DNA of 64,000 nucleotides, taken from a virus. The translations under genes and the position numbers were made by a program. Below, in pieces: positions 26,309-34,140 of the stretch; position 1 is the stretch's first letter, and each line of letters starts with the position of its first letter. The notes under the pieces are model-generated. The model worked only from the letters and a program-made list of their open reading frames with translations, did no database searches and was not told where the DNA came from. Location of the stretch: IMG/VR virus record IMGVR_UViG_3300037222_000100, positions 62,001-126,000 of that record; one strand, given 5' to 3'.

Positions 26309-27352
26309 ATGAGCACACAGCTAGCTGAGAAGCCCAAGGTGGCCTACGCCCATCCCGCCACTCTGGAGGATGTTCCTTGGAACGAGGACACGCTAGAGGA
26401 GATGGCCCGCACCTACAAGGAGATACGACAGGTGAAGCCGACTCTCGTCATCGGCGACTGCCATGGTCACCTAGATCGCCTTGAGGCCCTTCTGACACAA
26501 GAGGGGATCATCGGGGCCTGCCCGGCGTGTGGAGGCACCGGAGACGATCTGAGCCCGCCCGAGTCAGAGTTCTGCGCCCCCTGTAACGGGACTGGCATCG
26601 CCCGCATCAATCGCGATGTCGAGGTCGTACAACTAGGGGACCTCGGTCACTACGGAGCCGACACGATGGGCAAGGATCGACTCATCTGGGAGTACGCGCC
26701 TCGATGGGTTGATGTGATCCTGTGGGGTAACCATGACCGGGCCATCATTGACGGGCGGCATTTCTTCATGGGCTACCAGAAGCCGTTGCCCGAGACGACT
26801 CGTGCTATCGACCAGGCGATTCTCAAGGGGCAGATACGGATCGCTTATACTGCCCACGGCTTCCTATTCACGCACGCCGGTCTACACGCATGCTTCAAGC
26901 ACCAGAAAATCCCAGTGGAGTTGAAGCGTGACATAGGACAATTGGTGGACTGGCTCAACGAATGTGATGGTTGGTCCGCCAACGAGCCCGCTCCTGACGA
27001 AGACGAGTTCCTTGCCATCGTCAATGCCATCAGTCGTATGCGCGGAGGTCCTTGCGACGCCGGAGGCATCCTCTGGCGCGACGCTCGCGAGAGCTACTAC
27101 CCCGACTTCCGACAGGTCTTCGGCCACACGGCGAGGGACACGACCTGTCGCACATACGAATCTCCCGTAGGCAACTCGTACTGCATCGACGTAGGCGACA
27201 AGCACAACGGTCGTCTCATGGGTATGTGGCTACCTGACGAGCGTGTCGTGGAGGTCCATGTGCCGGAGAAGATGCGCGACCTGCATGAACTGACCCAGGA
27301 TGATCCTGTGCTGGACGAGGTTGTTGAGAAGTACAGCCAGTTCTTGCGCTGA
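26309..27352 (+). CDS. Calcineurin-like metallophosphatase with zinc-knuckle insertion
   Basis: 347 aa from ATG 26309; the open frame extends upstream but the promoter fixes this start. Metallophosphatase motifs are complete: IGDCHGH (Asp50, His52), VVQLGDLGHYG (Asp111), WGNHD (Asn141, His142), FTHAGLH and FGHT. Between motifs 1 and 2, residues 71-92 hold CPACGGTG and CAPCNGTG, a DnaJ-like zinc knuckle. Phage PPP-type phosphatases hydrolyse phosphoproteins or nucleotides; the substrate is unknown. It overlaps the FmdB-like gene by one base. Confidence 0.88.
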   Translation: MSTQLAEKPKVAYAHPATLEDVPWNEDTLEEMARTYKEIRQVKPTLVIGDCHGHLDRLEALLTQEGIIGACPACGGTGDDLSPPESEFCAPCNGTGIARINRDVEVVQLGDLGHYGADTMGKDRLIWEYAPRWVDVILWGNHDRAIIDGRHFFMGYQKPLPETTRAIDQAILKGQIRIAYTAHGFLFTHAGLHACFKHQKIPVELKRDIGQLVDWLNECDGWSANEPAPDEDEFLAIVNAISRMRGGPCDAGGILWRDARESYYPDFRQVFGHTARDTTCRTYESPVGNSYCIDVGDKHNGRLMGMWLPDERVVEVHVPEKMRDLHELTQDDPVLDEVVEKYSQFLR

Positions 27353-27624
27353 TGCCCATCTACGAGTACCGCTGCGATAAGTGCGGTCATGAGGATGAGA
27401 GCATCTTCCCGATAGCTCGTGCGCGGAAATCCATCCGCTGTCGAGGTTGCGGCGGAAGGGCAATTCGTGTATACTCTACCCCTGCGATCCACTTCAAGGG
27501 CAACGGCTTCTACAACACCGACTACAAGAACAAGAGCGCCAAGGACAAACCGAAGGATGAGAAGCCGCCTCAAGAGGTCAAGAAGGACGCCGATAAGAAA
27601 GGGAGCAAAGATGGTAGTCCGTAG
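27352..27624 (+). CDS. FmdB-family zinc ribbon protein
   Basis: 90 aa. MPIYEYRCDKCGHEDE followed by IRCRGCGGRAIRVYSTPAIH is the FmdB/zinc ribbon signature (two CxxC pairs), and FKGNGFYNTDYKN is the usual continuation. The C-terminal 30 residues are Lys-rich. These small proteins are common in bacteria and actinophages, and their role is unclear. The start overlaps the TGA of the phosphatase gene. Confidence 0.9.
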   Translation: MPIYEYRCDKCGHEDESIFPIARARKSIRCRGCGGRAIRVYSTPAIHFKGNGFYNTDYKNKSAKDKPKDEKPPQEVKKDADKKGSKDGSP

Positions 27625-27841
27625 ACCAATCTCTATCGAGATGAGTCAGAGGGCCGCAAAGGCACTCTGGGATCAGCATCGCGAGCTTGAGGGTCGCGTA
27701 GTCTGGGAGGATGCCGCATCTTGGGCTCGTGAGCCCTACGAACAAAAGGCGCGATTGGTTCTCGAAACAGCCCTCCCCCAGGAGGCATATTTCTTGCGGC
27801 TCTTCGCTGAGGAATGCAAGAAGGTGGCTGACATCCTATGA
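27611..27841 (+). CDS. Small helical protein, unknown
   Basis: 76 aa from ATG 27611, with AAGGGAG 5 nt upstream inside the previous gene. The protein is helical (MSQRAAKALWDQHRELEGRV), with a hydrophobic C-terminal helix (AYFLRLFAEECKKVADIL). A longer frame is open upstream, but the N-terminal extension is a shadow of the FmdB-like gene. The stop overlaps the next start (ATGA). Confidence 0.6.
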   Translation: MVVRRPISIEMSQRAAKALWDQHRELEGRVVWEDAASWAREPYEQKARLVLETALPQEAYFLRLFAEECKKVADIL

Positions 27842-28170
27842 CCCTCCACGTTCTAAGAGCGACAGCAAATCCGAGAGTCCTTGATGGACACTGGGTAGTT
27901 TTCGGACGACGTTTTCCGCGAAAGCTAGTCTTCCCTGTCGGGATGGTTCTTTTCGCTGCCGCCGGTATCTTCTCGCCGCTGTTTGATCTCAATGCCGTTC
28001 ATGGTCCACCAAGCTTCCTGCTCTACGCGCAGCATCTCTTCTTCGATGGTATTGCTGACGCTGGAGGATTCTGGGCAGCGACGTTCTGCAAGCACAAATG
28101 GCATCAGGTCGCTATCGCTACGGCATTTGCTCTGGCAAGCACTTTCGCCTTGATCACTATAGTCGGATGA
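27838..28170 (+). CDS. Small membrane protein
   Basis: 110 aa. Hydrophobic segments at about 30-50 (LVFPVGMVLFAAAGIFSPLF) and 90-109 (VAIATAFALASTFALITIVG). Between them lies a polar loop with HLFFDGIADAGGFWAATFC. It starts with ATGA coupling to the upstream gene. No family was recognised. It could be a host-membrane early protein or a holin-like protein. Confidence 0.6.
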   Translation: MTLHVLRATANPRVLDGHWVVFGRRFPRKLVFPVGMVLFAAAGIFSPLFDLNAVHGPPSFLLYAQHLFFDGIADAGGFWAATFCKHKWHQVAIATAFALASTFALITIVG

Positions 28171-28179
28171 CCAAAGCTG

Positions 28180-28410
28180 ATGTATAGCCAGTACGGATAC
28201 GTCCCGCCGTCGAACGACATCGTGCATCTGACGCCAAGGATGCTCAGGGCGCTGGCCGACATCCCGAACCCACGCAAACGGCACATCTCGCTCGAAGAAT
28301 ACCGAGGGCGTCACCGCATCGTGTTCGCGAGCGTCAACGAGGGTAAAGGCGGAGACAACCCATGCTGGCAGGTCTGTCAGAACGGCAAGCTGAAACTGAT
28401 GAAGACATGA
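28180..28410 (+). CDS. Small protein, unknown
   Basis: 76 aa, with a basic central part (NPRKRHISLEEYRGRHRIVF). A beta-hairpin-like C terminus contains one Cys pair separated by three residues (CWQVC). It has no convincing family match. The stop overlaps the next ATG (ATGA), which places it in the rightward operon. Confidence 0.55.
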   Translation: MYSQYGYVPPSNDIVHLTPRMLRALADIPNPRKRHISLEEYRGRHRIVFASVNEGKGGDNPCWQVCQNGKLKLMKT

Positions 28411-28664
28411 GCTACAAGCCATGGGATAGTTGGGACAGCGAGTACCTTACCTTCGAAGAGGACGATCACTACGAGGGTAAGACCAAGCTCCTCCATGTGC
28501 AGAGCAAGCGCAAGATTGAGATTCTCGCGGTGATCAAGTGGTACGGTCCATGGCGGCAGTACTGCTTCTATCCGATGCCTGAGACGATTTGGAACAAGGG
28601 CTGCATGGAGGACGTGCAGACGGTGATCAAGGCGCTGATGGATGAACGCAAGGTCAAGCGATGA
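28407..28664 (+). CDS. Small conserved-type phage protein
   Basis: 85 aa from the ATG in the ATGA overlap. The central part WYGPWRQYCFYPMPETIWN followed by DVQTVIKALMDERK is a pattern I recognise from small uncharacterised actinophage and proteobacterial proteins. It has a compact alpha/beta layout with no catalytic motif. It is coupled to both neighbours. Confidence 0.7.
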   Translation: MSYKPWDSWDSEYLTFEEDDHYEGKTKLLHVQSKRKIEILAVIKWYGPWRQYCFYPMPETIWNKGCMEDVQTVIKALMDERKVKR

Positions 28665-28891
28665 TCTCTAAGATCGCCATCCACGTCTGTCCTGTTGATG
28701 GGTGTCCTGCGCTAGGGTCCAAACCGGTGCAGTGTCCCACACACGACAAGACACTCGTGCGGGAGGTCTATACCCGTGTGATCGAAACGCGGACGACGCG
28801 CGAGACTCGCGTCGATGAGGTCGTCAAGAACATCACGGACCCGAAGTTGCGCCGGACGTTGCAAGACATGGGCAAGAGATTTGGACTATGA
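28661..28891 (+). CDS. Small protein with Cys pairs
   Basis: 76 aa. The N terminus CPVDGCPALGSKPVQCPTHD could bind zinc (C-x4-C-x8-C-x2-H). A basic, strand-rich middle with many Thr/Arg follows, then a helix (LRRTLQDMGKRFGL). It has ATGA overlaps on both sides. The function is unknown. Confidence 0.6.
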   Translation: MISKIAIHVCPVDGCPALGSKPVQCPTHDKTLVREVYTRVIETRTTRETRVDEVVKNITDPKLRRTLQDMGKRFGL

Positions 28892-29073
28892 TCCTCGTGG
28901 AGATCGGTATTGGCCTGGGCACATCCTTCGTCGGGAGCTTCCTGGCCGTACTTGTGGTGATACACTGGGACATCGAGGGCTTCTGGCAACAGCGGCGACT
29001 GGAGCACGGCAAGAGGCTCGATCAACGTGCAGAAGAGGCGGCGAGGAAGCATGGCGCAAAAAGGTCTAGATGA
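28888..29073 (+). CDS. Single-pass small membrane protein
   Basis: 61 aa. Residues 3-26 (LVEIGIGLGTSFVGSFLAVL) form a glycine-rich transmembrane helix, followed by a basic amphipathic tail ending AARKHGAKRSR. ATGA overlap with both neighbours. It is a typical small phage membrane protein with no assigned function. Confidence 0.6.
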   Translation: MILVEIGIGLGTSFVGSFLAVLVVIHWDIEGFWQQRRLEHGKRLDQRAEEAARKHGAKRSR

Positions 29074-29426
29074 ACTGTCCTCTCTGTCACAGGCCGCTCG
29101 AAGATGACGAAGGCGATGAGAAGTTCATCTATCGCTGCACGCACACCAACCTCAAGACCGGCGTGACCGAGACGATTTGCGTAGACTGCGCTTCGGGGCA
29201 GATCGCAGAGGTAATAGGTGATGCAGGCCAAGTACCATGTGACGATCCCGACGACGGACGAGCTAAGACAGCCGCTTCACCGGATGCTCCCGGCAGCGGC
29301 CCATCAGTGGCTATACGAATCCCAACCGCGACTCTTTCATCAGACGTGGGTGGAGGGTCCGCACTCCCATTCGTTTGGACCAGCACACCATCTCGTGACA
29401 GTGGCGGAGGACAGTCCGGAGACTGA
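29070..29426 (+). CDS. Zinc ribbon protein, C terminus uncertain
   Basis: 118 aa open frame. The first 52 residues look coding: CPLCHRPLEDDE, then YRCTH and CVDCASGQIAEVIGD, a zinc ribbon with two C-x2-C pairs. From about residue 53 the sequence becomes Pro/Gly/Ser-rich and overlaps another well-formed gene (29221-29607) in a different frame for 200 nt. Either the overlap is real or there is an indel or frameshift near 29215. Confidence 0.5.
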   Translation: MNCPLCHRPLEDDEGDEKFIYRCTHTNLKTGVTETICVDCASGQIAEVIGDAGQVPCDDPDDGRAKTAASPDAPGSGPSVAIRIPTATLSSDVGGGSALPFVWTSTPSRDSGGGQSGD

Positions 29427-29607
29427 CGCCTACGTCAAGCAGCTAGCTGCGCACGTAGGACAGATAGCCAACCATCCCGTCATCGCCGTGGGTAAGGACG
29501 GCGAGAACGGGATGGAGTCATGGCCGGTAGCGAATAGAGGCTACCAGAGAGGCACAGGGGCCTCTCCTGAGCTACTCGACCCATTACCCGTGGATAACGT
29601 CCTCTAG
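29221..29607 (+). CDS. Hypothetical protein, last gene of the block
   Basis: 128 aa from ATG 29221, with a GTG directly before it. The sequence looks globular: YHVTIPTTDELRQPLHRML, WLYESQPRLFHQTWVEG, then HHLVTVAEDSPETDAYV. No family was recognised. The 5-prime half overlaps the zinc ribbon frame. The 3-prime end overlaps the minus-strand gene 29584-29838 by 24 nt. Confidence 0.6.
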   Translation: MQAKYHVTIPTTDELRQPLHRMLPAAAHQWLYESQPRLFHQTWVEGPHSHSFGPAHHLVTVAEDSPETDAYVKQLAAHVGQIANHPVIAVGKDGENGMESWPVANRGYQRGTGASPELLDPLPVDNVL

Positions 29608-29838
29608 CGTGACTTGTCTGATAGGCTCGTCTCTCTCGTTGCGCAAGAGATACGCCGGACCTCGCTTTGCCTTCTCGATCTCGCTCTGTGGCCAAAAGGC
29701 ACGTCTATCGAGCATACCGAACGTGAGACTGTCCGTGATCAACCGCGCGCGAGTACGCTTATTGCGCCAACCCGCTATCCGTTTCACAAGGAGTTTGCGC
29801 TTGATCTTGAGCCACCGCCTGGGGGATGGGCGTTTCAT
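29584..29838 (-). CDS. Small basic protein, unknown
   Basis: 84 aa, very basic (RRWLKIKRKLLVKRIAGWRN). Its ATG overlaps the TGA of the upstream gene (ATGA), indicating co-translation with the 295-aa protein. It might be a small DNA-binding or head-associated protein. It is convergent with 29221-29607. Confidence 0.6.
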   Translation of the reverse strand: MKRPSPRRWLKIKRKLLVKRIAGWRNKRTRARLITDSLTFGMLDRRAFWPQSEIEKAKRGPAYLLRNERDEPIRQVTLEDVIHG

Positions 29839-30722
29839 GTCTTGACTGTGGGATCAACCGATACCTGGAGGCTCAGAACCTCCTCTGGCCTACCCTGGAC
29901 GCCCTTGAGACGAGCGAGCTTGTCCGCGACCGCCAGCCTAGCTGTATCGGTCAACTGGGGTCCGGTCTGGAATCCTGAGGACACGATGGCCGGGTTGCCG
30001 CCTGTCGGGACGAACTGTCGAATCTGCTCAACCTGATCTGGACGCACGATGCCGCCTAGAGGAGCTTTCGGCTTCGCGTTGGGATCGACGTAACCGACGA
30101 CTACGCCCTGTCGGTTGTACTCTGTCTCAACCGTCAGTTTGTTGATCGGCTGACCCGTCTCGTTGACGATCATGGCCAGAGTCGTGTTTGTCTTCTGGAT
30201 GTTCACGGTCTGGTTTTCTGCGATCCTCTTCGCCTCACCATCGCCGATCAACTGGATGAGTCCGGTCTGTAGGTTGGCAATCAGGATGTGATCGCTTTCA
30301 TCCTCTGGCCGAAGTGGGAACATGTCTCCACGCTGGCCACGGGGCGCGAGATCGATGCGCTCCTTTTTGTCCTGACGCTGAAGCCTAAGTGAGAACGGCG
30401 CGTTGTAACCGTTGCGTACCCATTTGGGTCCAGTCGCGTCTCGCTCTGCCTGTAGGGCGTCGGCCTCCTCGGTAGCCTCTACGACTGCCTCCTCCGTGGC
30501 CTGCTCTGCGGCAAGCCATGCCTCAACGGGCTCTGCGATCTCAGCGGGAACAGGAAGACCTGCGCCCTTGAGGTTGCTGTAGGTTTCTAGCAGCGCTGCC
30601 CATTGGGCCTCGGTCAACTCGACCGTGCGAGTCTCGATCTTCGGCGTTGCTTTCGGTGCTGCTTTGCGAGCGCGCGTTTTCGTTGCTTTGCGCTTCACGG
30701 GTGCTTTCTTCGTAGCTGGCAT
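29835..30722 (-). CDS. Virion or DNA-associated protein with histone-like N-terminal tail
   Basis: 295 aa. The first 30 residues are a Lys/Ala/Pro/Arg tail (KKAPVKRKATKTRARKAAPK), like histone H1 tails. An acidic helix with repeated EATEE follows at about residues 75-90. The rest is a beta-rich domain with WVRNGYNAPFSLRLQRQDKK and DHILIANLQTGLIQLIG. AAGGAG lies 7 nt before the ATG. It is downstream of the capsid module on the late strand, so it may be a minor head protein that contacts DNA. Unassigned. Confidence 0.6.
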   Translation of the reverse strand: MPATKKAPVKRKATKTRARKAAPKATPKIETRTVELTEAQWAALLETYSNLKGAGLPVPAEIAEPVEAWLAAEQATEEAVVEATEEADALQAERDATGPKWVRNGYNAPFSLRLQRQDKKERIDLAPRGQRGDMFPLRPEDESDHILIANLQTGLIQLIGDGEAKRIAENQTVNIQKTNTTLAMIVNETGQPINKLTVETEYNRQGVVVGYVDPNAKPKAPLGGIVRPDQVEQIRQFVPTGGNPAIVSSGFQTGPQLTDTARLAVADKLARLKGVQGRPEEVLSLQVSVDPTVKT

Positions 30723-30830
30723 GAGCCAATCTCCTTGTCGATATGTGAACCTAGCTGGTGCTGCGTACTACAACTCACCTATTCTTGCGACAGGGAGGGT
30801 TAGAAATCAGGCATATCGGCGAGCTAGTCT
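30723..30830. promoter_or_regulatory. Divergent intergenic region
   Basis: 108 nt between divergently oriented genes. It must contain signals for both. On the plus strand I see TAGTCT just before the ATG at 30831 and an isolated GGGAGG at 30793; neither is a convincing promoter or ribosome site. Confidence 0.4.
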
Positions 30831-31592
30831 ATGATGGCCATTATCACTCCGCAGGGGCATGCTCTAGGTTGGAATCGACCGCTTCCTGGGCTCACATATC
30901 CGACAGCCGATCTTTCCGGCGTGACGATCCTGTCAGAGGTTGATCCTAGACCACACATGCCGCCCGCCTTGAATCAGCTAAAACTCGGTTCGTGTACGGC
31001 GAATGCCACCAACCGCTGTTTCCGTTATGACTCGATCAAGGACGGCAAAGACTGCGGAGAGCTTTCACGACTGTGGACATACTTCTTCGAGCGCCAGATC
31101 GAGGGCACTCTCAATCAGGGCGACTGCGGAGCCATGGGCCACGACGCCTTCACCGTCGCGAAACATGGAATCCCAGATGAGACGCTTTGGCAGTACGACA
31201 TCAGCAAGTTCGAAATCAAACCGCCTAACAAGCCTCGTGCTTACACCCTGACCAAGCAGGTCAAGGCCGTACCGCAATCGCTTACTGCAATTCAGCAAGC
31301 TCTATCGGCGGGGCAGACGATTCCGTTCGGCTTCACGGTCTACTCCAGCTTTGAGTCAGAACAGGTGGCCAACACGGGTATCATGCCGATGCCGAAGCCC
31401 AACGAGGAAGTCCTTGGAGGGCATGAGGTTCTCGCTTGCGGCTATCTCAAGAAGTACCCGCACTACCTACTCGTCCTCAACAGTTGGGACGTATCGTGGG
31501 GACTCAACGGCTACTTCTTGATGCCGGTGTCGTTCATCCTGGACTCGCACTACGCCAGCGATCTGCGCACTATCGCGCGCCCCATCGCCTAA
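30831..31592 (+). CDS. Papain-like (C1A) cysteine peptidase
   Basis: 253 aa. The papain triad is visible: NQLKLGSCTANA with Cys55 (and Gln49 as the oxyanion residue), GGHEVLACGY with His198, and NSWDVSWGLNGYFLMP with Asn217. The N-terminal 45 residues resemble a short pro- or linker region with the D-x-R-x-x-x-P-P segment common in microbial C1A proteins. No signal peptide is seen, so it likely acts inside the cell or in the virion. It sits alone on the plus strand between capsid-associated genes. Two ATGs (30831, 30834) are in frame. Confidence 0.92.
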   Translation: MMAIITPQGHALGWNRPLPGLTYPTADLSGVTILSEVDPRPHMPPALNQLKLGSCTANATNRCFRYDSIKDGKDCGELSRLWTYFFERQIEGTLNQGDCGAMGHDAFTVAKHGIPDETLWQYDISKFEIKPPNKPRAYTLTKQVKAVPQSLTAIQQALSAGQTIPFGFTVYSSFESEQVANTGIMPMPKPNEEVLGGHEVLACGYLKKYPHYLLVLNSWDVSWGLNGYFLMPVSFILDSHYASDLRTIARPIA

Positions 31593-31597
31593 AGCGC

Positions 31598-31603
31598 TAT
31601 ACT
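31598..31603 (+). promoter_or_regulatory. Candidate -10 box TATACT, leaderless
   Basis: TATACT starts 13 nt before the ATG at 31611, the same spacing as the strong leaderless promoters. No -35 box is evident 17 nt upstream (GCGCGC). Confidence 0.5.
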
Positions 31604-31610
31604 CCCCGGC

Positions 31611-32252
31611 ATGGGATATGATGTCCTCGGATCAGGACTATTGAAGGGCGGCGGCGTACGCGGAGCCAAGGTACGCCAGCATGTCATTCGGGGCGGCAAG
31701 CTCAGGCACTTCCCCGACGTGCATATCACCGATTCAGGTCGGATCAAGGAGCTTGTGCCGGACTTCGAGCCAGCCTTTGAATTCGAGTACACGCGGCGCG
31801 AGCTACTGCTGCTCGCGGAGAAGATGCTGCTGAACGATTCTAAGCCCGGTGGCGAGCACCCTGCGTATCTCAATGCTCATGCGTTGCGGGCGCGACAGAA
31901 ACGAGAGATATACTGCGCCAATGGAACGCCCGAACCACACATCATTCAGGGCATGTTCTGGCGCACCCATCCTCAAGGCCGTCCATGGGCGACAGAGGAG
32001 ATGCGTCGCGCCACGGGCTGTAGCTTCTACTCCGGCGTCAAACAGACCAGCCGAGAGATTCTACCTCCGCCGCCTGAGCCTCAGGAGCTAGACTGCCTAT
32101 TTGAGGGATGCATCTATCCCGTTGTCTCGTGTGGCCTCTGCGCAGCCCACACGAGACAGAAGAGGGCTGGGAAGCCGCTTGGTCCAATCAGGAGGAACCA
32201 GGGTCTATCCAAGCTCGCTAAGCGCCTGATGGCTGTCGAGGAACATCGATGA
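31611..32252 (+). CDS. Hypothetical protein with C-terminal Cys/His cluster
   Basis: 213 aa. The Gly-rich N terminus is followed by an acidic-to-basic helical region (LLLLAEKMLLNDSKPGGEHP). The C-terminal 60 residues contain CLFEGCIYP, CGLCAAHTRQKRAGKPLG, similar in spacing to the C-x4-C-x(n)-C-x2-H clusters found at the start of some HNH proteins. There is no nuclease core. The start is set by the TATACT box. It may be a DNA-binding regulator. Confidence 0.6.
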   Translation: MGYDVLGSGLLKGGGVRGAKVRQHVIRGGKLRHFPDVHITDSGRIKELVPDFEPAFEFEYTRRELLLLAEKMLLNDSKPGGEHPAYLNAHALRARQKREIYCANGTPEPHIIQGMFWRTHPQGRPWATEEMRRATGCSFYSGVKQTSREILPPPPEPQELDCLFEGCIYPVVSCGLCAAHTRQKRAGKPLGPIRRNQGLSKLAKRLMAVEEHR

Positions 32253-32264
32253 AATCCTAGACAG

Positions 32265-32393
32265 ATGTCGGATCGTATTCTCGCGCGAGTCGTCAACCTA
32301 GTAGATATGACGACACGAGACAAACGTGCGATTGAGGCTGTCATCGCAGCCTGGGTCCGAGTACAAGAGAACAAGAAAAAGCCCCGCATGTAG
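32265..32393 (+). CDS. Small ORF ending in the terminator
   Basis: 42 aa (MSDRILARVV, then IEAVIAAWVRVQENKKKP). The sequence is helix-like with a conserved-looking hydrophobic face. Its TAG stop lies inside the loop and stem of the downstream hairpin. There is no clear Shine-Dalgarno. It may be translated by coupling from the upstream gene, which ends 12 nt earlier. Uncertain. Confidence 0.4.
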   Translation: MSDRILARVVNLVDMTTRDKRAIEAVIAAWVRVQENKKKPRM

Positions 32394-32404
32394 CGGGGCT
32401 TTTT
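32376..32404. terminator. Bidirectional rho-independent terminator
   Basis: AAAAAGCCCCGC, a 5-nt loop (ATGTA) and GCGGGGCTTTTT form a perfect 12-bp stem with A and T tracts on either side, so it can work on both strands. It separates the convergent plus block (ends 32393) and the capsid gene (ends 32425). Confidence 0.92.
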
Positions 32405-32424
32405 CGTTGCGTCTTGGTTGGACC

Positions 32425-33516
32425 TTACAGCGTCCAGGTGCCAGGTGCGCCGGTTCCGAGGCCCGTGATGTCGAGCTTCGAAGGTGCAGCGTTGCTTGAC
32501 GCCTTGAGGATGCGAGACAGTCCACGCGGGTTGAGGATAAGCATTCCGACAAGCTCGTCCATGACCCATCCCTTGTAGAACTGCTCGACCTGATGGTTCT
32601 CCTCGACATCGAGAGAGTACATGACAGGGAAGACCCCGATGAACTCCGGCTCGGCTGCGAGGAAGACCTCACCCTGAGGGATGATGATCGAACGCTGGAT
32701 TTGGAACTCGCCGAAGGACGTAATACGTCCGCCTGCGAAGACCTCATCCTTGAAGCGGAACCCTGTGGCGTTGAGGTCCCAGTTGTAGAGGTCGCGAATG
32801 TCTGCCGGGTGGGCAAGCACGCGACGTGCCTCTAGCTGGTTGATCTCGATCTGAGTTACCGCGTTGTAGAAGTCAGCGGGCTCCAACGGGTTACCGGCTC
32901 CGAGGAGAACGGTGTGCTCGTTAGGCTCTGCTTCCGGTCCTGCTGCGATCCCAACTGCGCGACCACCAGTAGGTGCGAGGCCAACGACGTTGTTGGTAAG
33001 CGCTTCGCCGAGTCCTTTGATGGCCTGCTCAAGAAGTAGGACTAGACGTGCGTCCTCCTGCTTCTGGATGGCCTGACGGGACTCGTCCTGCGCGTATTCA
33101 ACCGCGTTGACTCGCAAGTAGTAGAGGTCCTCCTTGCGGATGCGTGGGAACGTCGCCAAACGGAACAGAGCAGGGAATGCCTGCTTGCCCTCGAACGGCG
33201 TGATCTTGACCTCGGCGTCAGTGCTGTTCAGCACGTACGCACGTCCAAGGTCGTCCAGGATGTCGTAAGGCATGAGGGGTCCGCGCTCTAGCGTATCCTC
33301 CACGAGGACGTTACGAACGATACCCTCGTACCTTAGACGAATCTGAATCGGGCCGATCATGCCCTGGCCGATACGACGCATCGCGTTACCCTTGTCGGCA
33401 AGGATAGCTTCGAGGCGTCCGACCTTCTGCTTCTTGGAGAGCTTCGGAAGGTCCTTTAGCTTCTCCTCGTAGTCACCAGAAGCGACTACCTGACGTTGGA
33501 AATTCTCATATCCCAT
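32425..33516 (-). CDS. Major capsid protein, HK97-type
   Basis: 363 aa. Features of HK97-fold capsid proteins of myoviruses: an N-terminal helix (YEEKLKDLPKLSKKQKVGRL), a strand pair with IQIRLRYEGIVRNVLVEDTL, the spine-helix region with EYAQDESRQAIQKQEDARLV, an A-domain with PLEPADFYNAVTQIEINQLE and AHPADIRDLYNW, and a C-terminal GWVMDELVGMLILNPRG. It assembles the icosahedral shell. GAGGCGAGACAGAC precedes the ATG. It lies downstream of decoration and protease genes, as expected, and just before the bidirectional terminator. Confidence 0.85.
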   Translation of the reverse strand: MGYENFQRQVVASGDYEEKLKDLPKLSKKQKVGRLEAILADKGNAMRRIGQGMIGPIQIRLRYEGIVRNVLVEDTLERGPLMPYDILDDLGRAYVLNSTDAEVKITPFEGKQAFPALFRLATFPRIRKEDLYYLRVNAVEYAQDESRQAIQKQEDARLVLLLEQAIKGLGEALTNNVVGLAPTGGRAVGIAAGPEAEPNEHTVLLGAGNPLEPADFYNAVTQIEINQLEARRVLAHPADIRDLYNWDLNATGFRFKDEVFAGGRITSFGEFQIQRSIIIPQGEVFLAAEPEFIGVFPVMYSLDVEENHQVEQFYKGWVMDELVGMLILNPRGLSRILKASSNAAPSKLDITGLGTGAPGTWTL

Positions 33517-33531
33517 GTCTGTCTCGCCTCC

Positions 33532-34140
33532 TTAGACTAGTAGCTTGAATCGCAGAACGCTTGGGTTGCTGTAGTCAACAACTTCCGCGATCTTGGTTTC
33601 GTTGGTACCTTTAGTTACGCCCAGGCGTCCATCTTTGCCGACGTACAGGTACACAGGCTTTCCTTCTTTGTTTTCCGCAACCTTCGTAGAAAGTTCCGTT
33701 GAGTCGAAGCCCGGTGCGATCAGATCGTACACGGAGTCCGGTCCCTGCCATGCAGAGATTTGGTTGGACTGTTTGATGTTGTCAAACGTTCCACCGACCC
33801 ACTGCCCAAGGAGTCCGTAGACACCCGTTGCAGTCCCGGCGTCGCCGATGGCGAAAGCTTCGCCTACCGTCTTGACGAGGACTAGTCCAGGTACGAGTGA
33901 ACCTTCAAATGTGAAGGCATCTCCCGAACGCGAGAACGGGGCTGCTGCTGCTCCACCGACCGGTGTGACTCCCGCTTCGTCCGTTTTCAACGGAACGCGA
34001 ATGCCACCCGTGGTGTTACGCAGCGAAGGATCGATGATCCCGGCGAACGGTGTCGCCTGGGTCTGTCCCTCTACAACCCTGAGAAGGCGCTTCTGGGCCG
34101 TCAGGTTGATGTTGCTTGCGTCACCGTAAATTACTTGCAT
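33532..34140 (-). CDS. Head decoration/capsid-stabilising protein
   Basis: 202 aa, beta-rich and Gly/Ala-rich (GGIRVPLKTDEAGVTPVGG, PGLVLVKTVGEAFAIGDAG). Two barrel-like halves are suggested. It sits between the protease-scaffold gene and the capsid gene, the usual place of decoration proteins. AAGGA lies 11 nt before the ATG. The call rests on composition and gene order; a direct family match was not recognised. Confidence 0.6.
   Translation of the reverse strand: MQVIYGDASNINLTAQKRLLRVVEGQTQATPFAGIIDPSLRNTTGGIRVPLKTDEAGVTPVGGAAAAPFSRSGDAFTFEGSLVPGLVLVKTVGEAFAIGDAGTATGVYGLLGQWVGGTFDNIKQSNQISAWQGPDSVYDLIAPGFDSTELSTKVAENKEGKPVYLYVGKDGRLGVTKGTNETKIAEVVDYSNPSVLRFKLLV

Noticed and set aside
27470-27475. 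TATACT inside the FmdB-like gene
   Set aside because: There is no suitable start codon at the usual distance, so it is probably coincidence.
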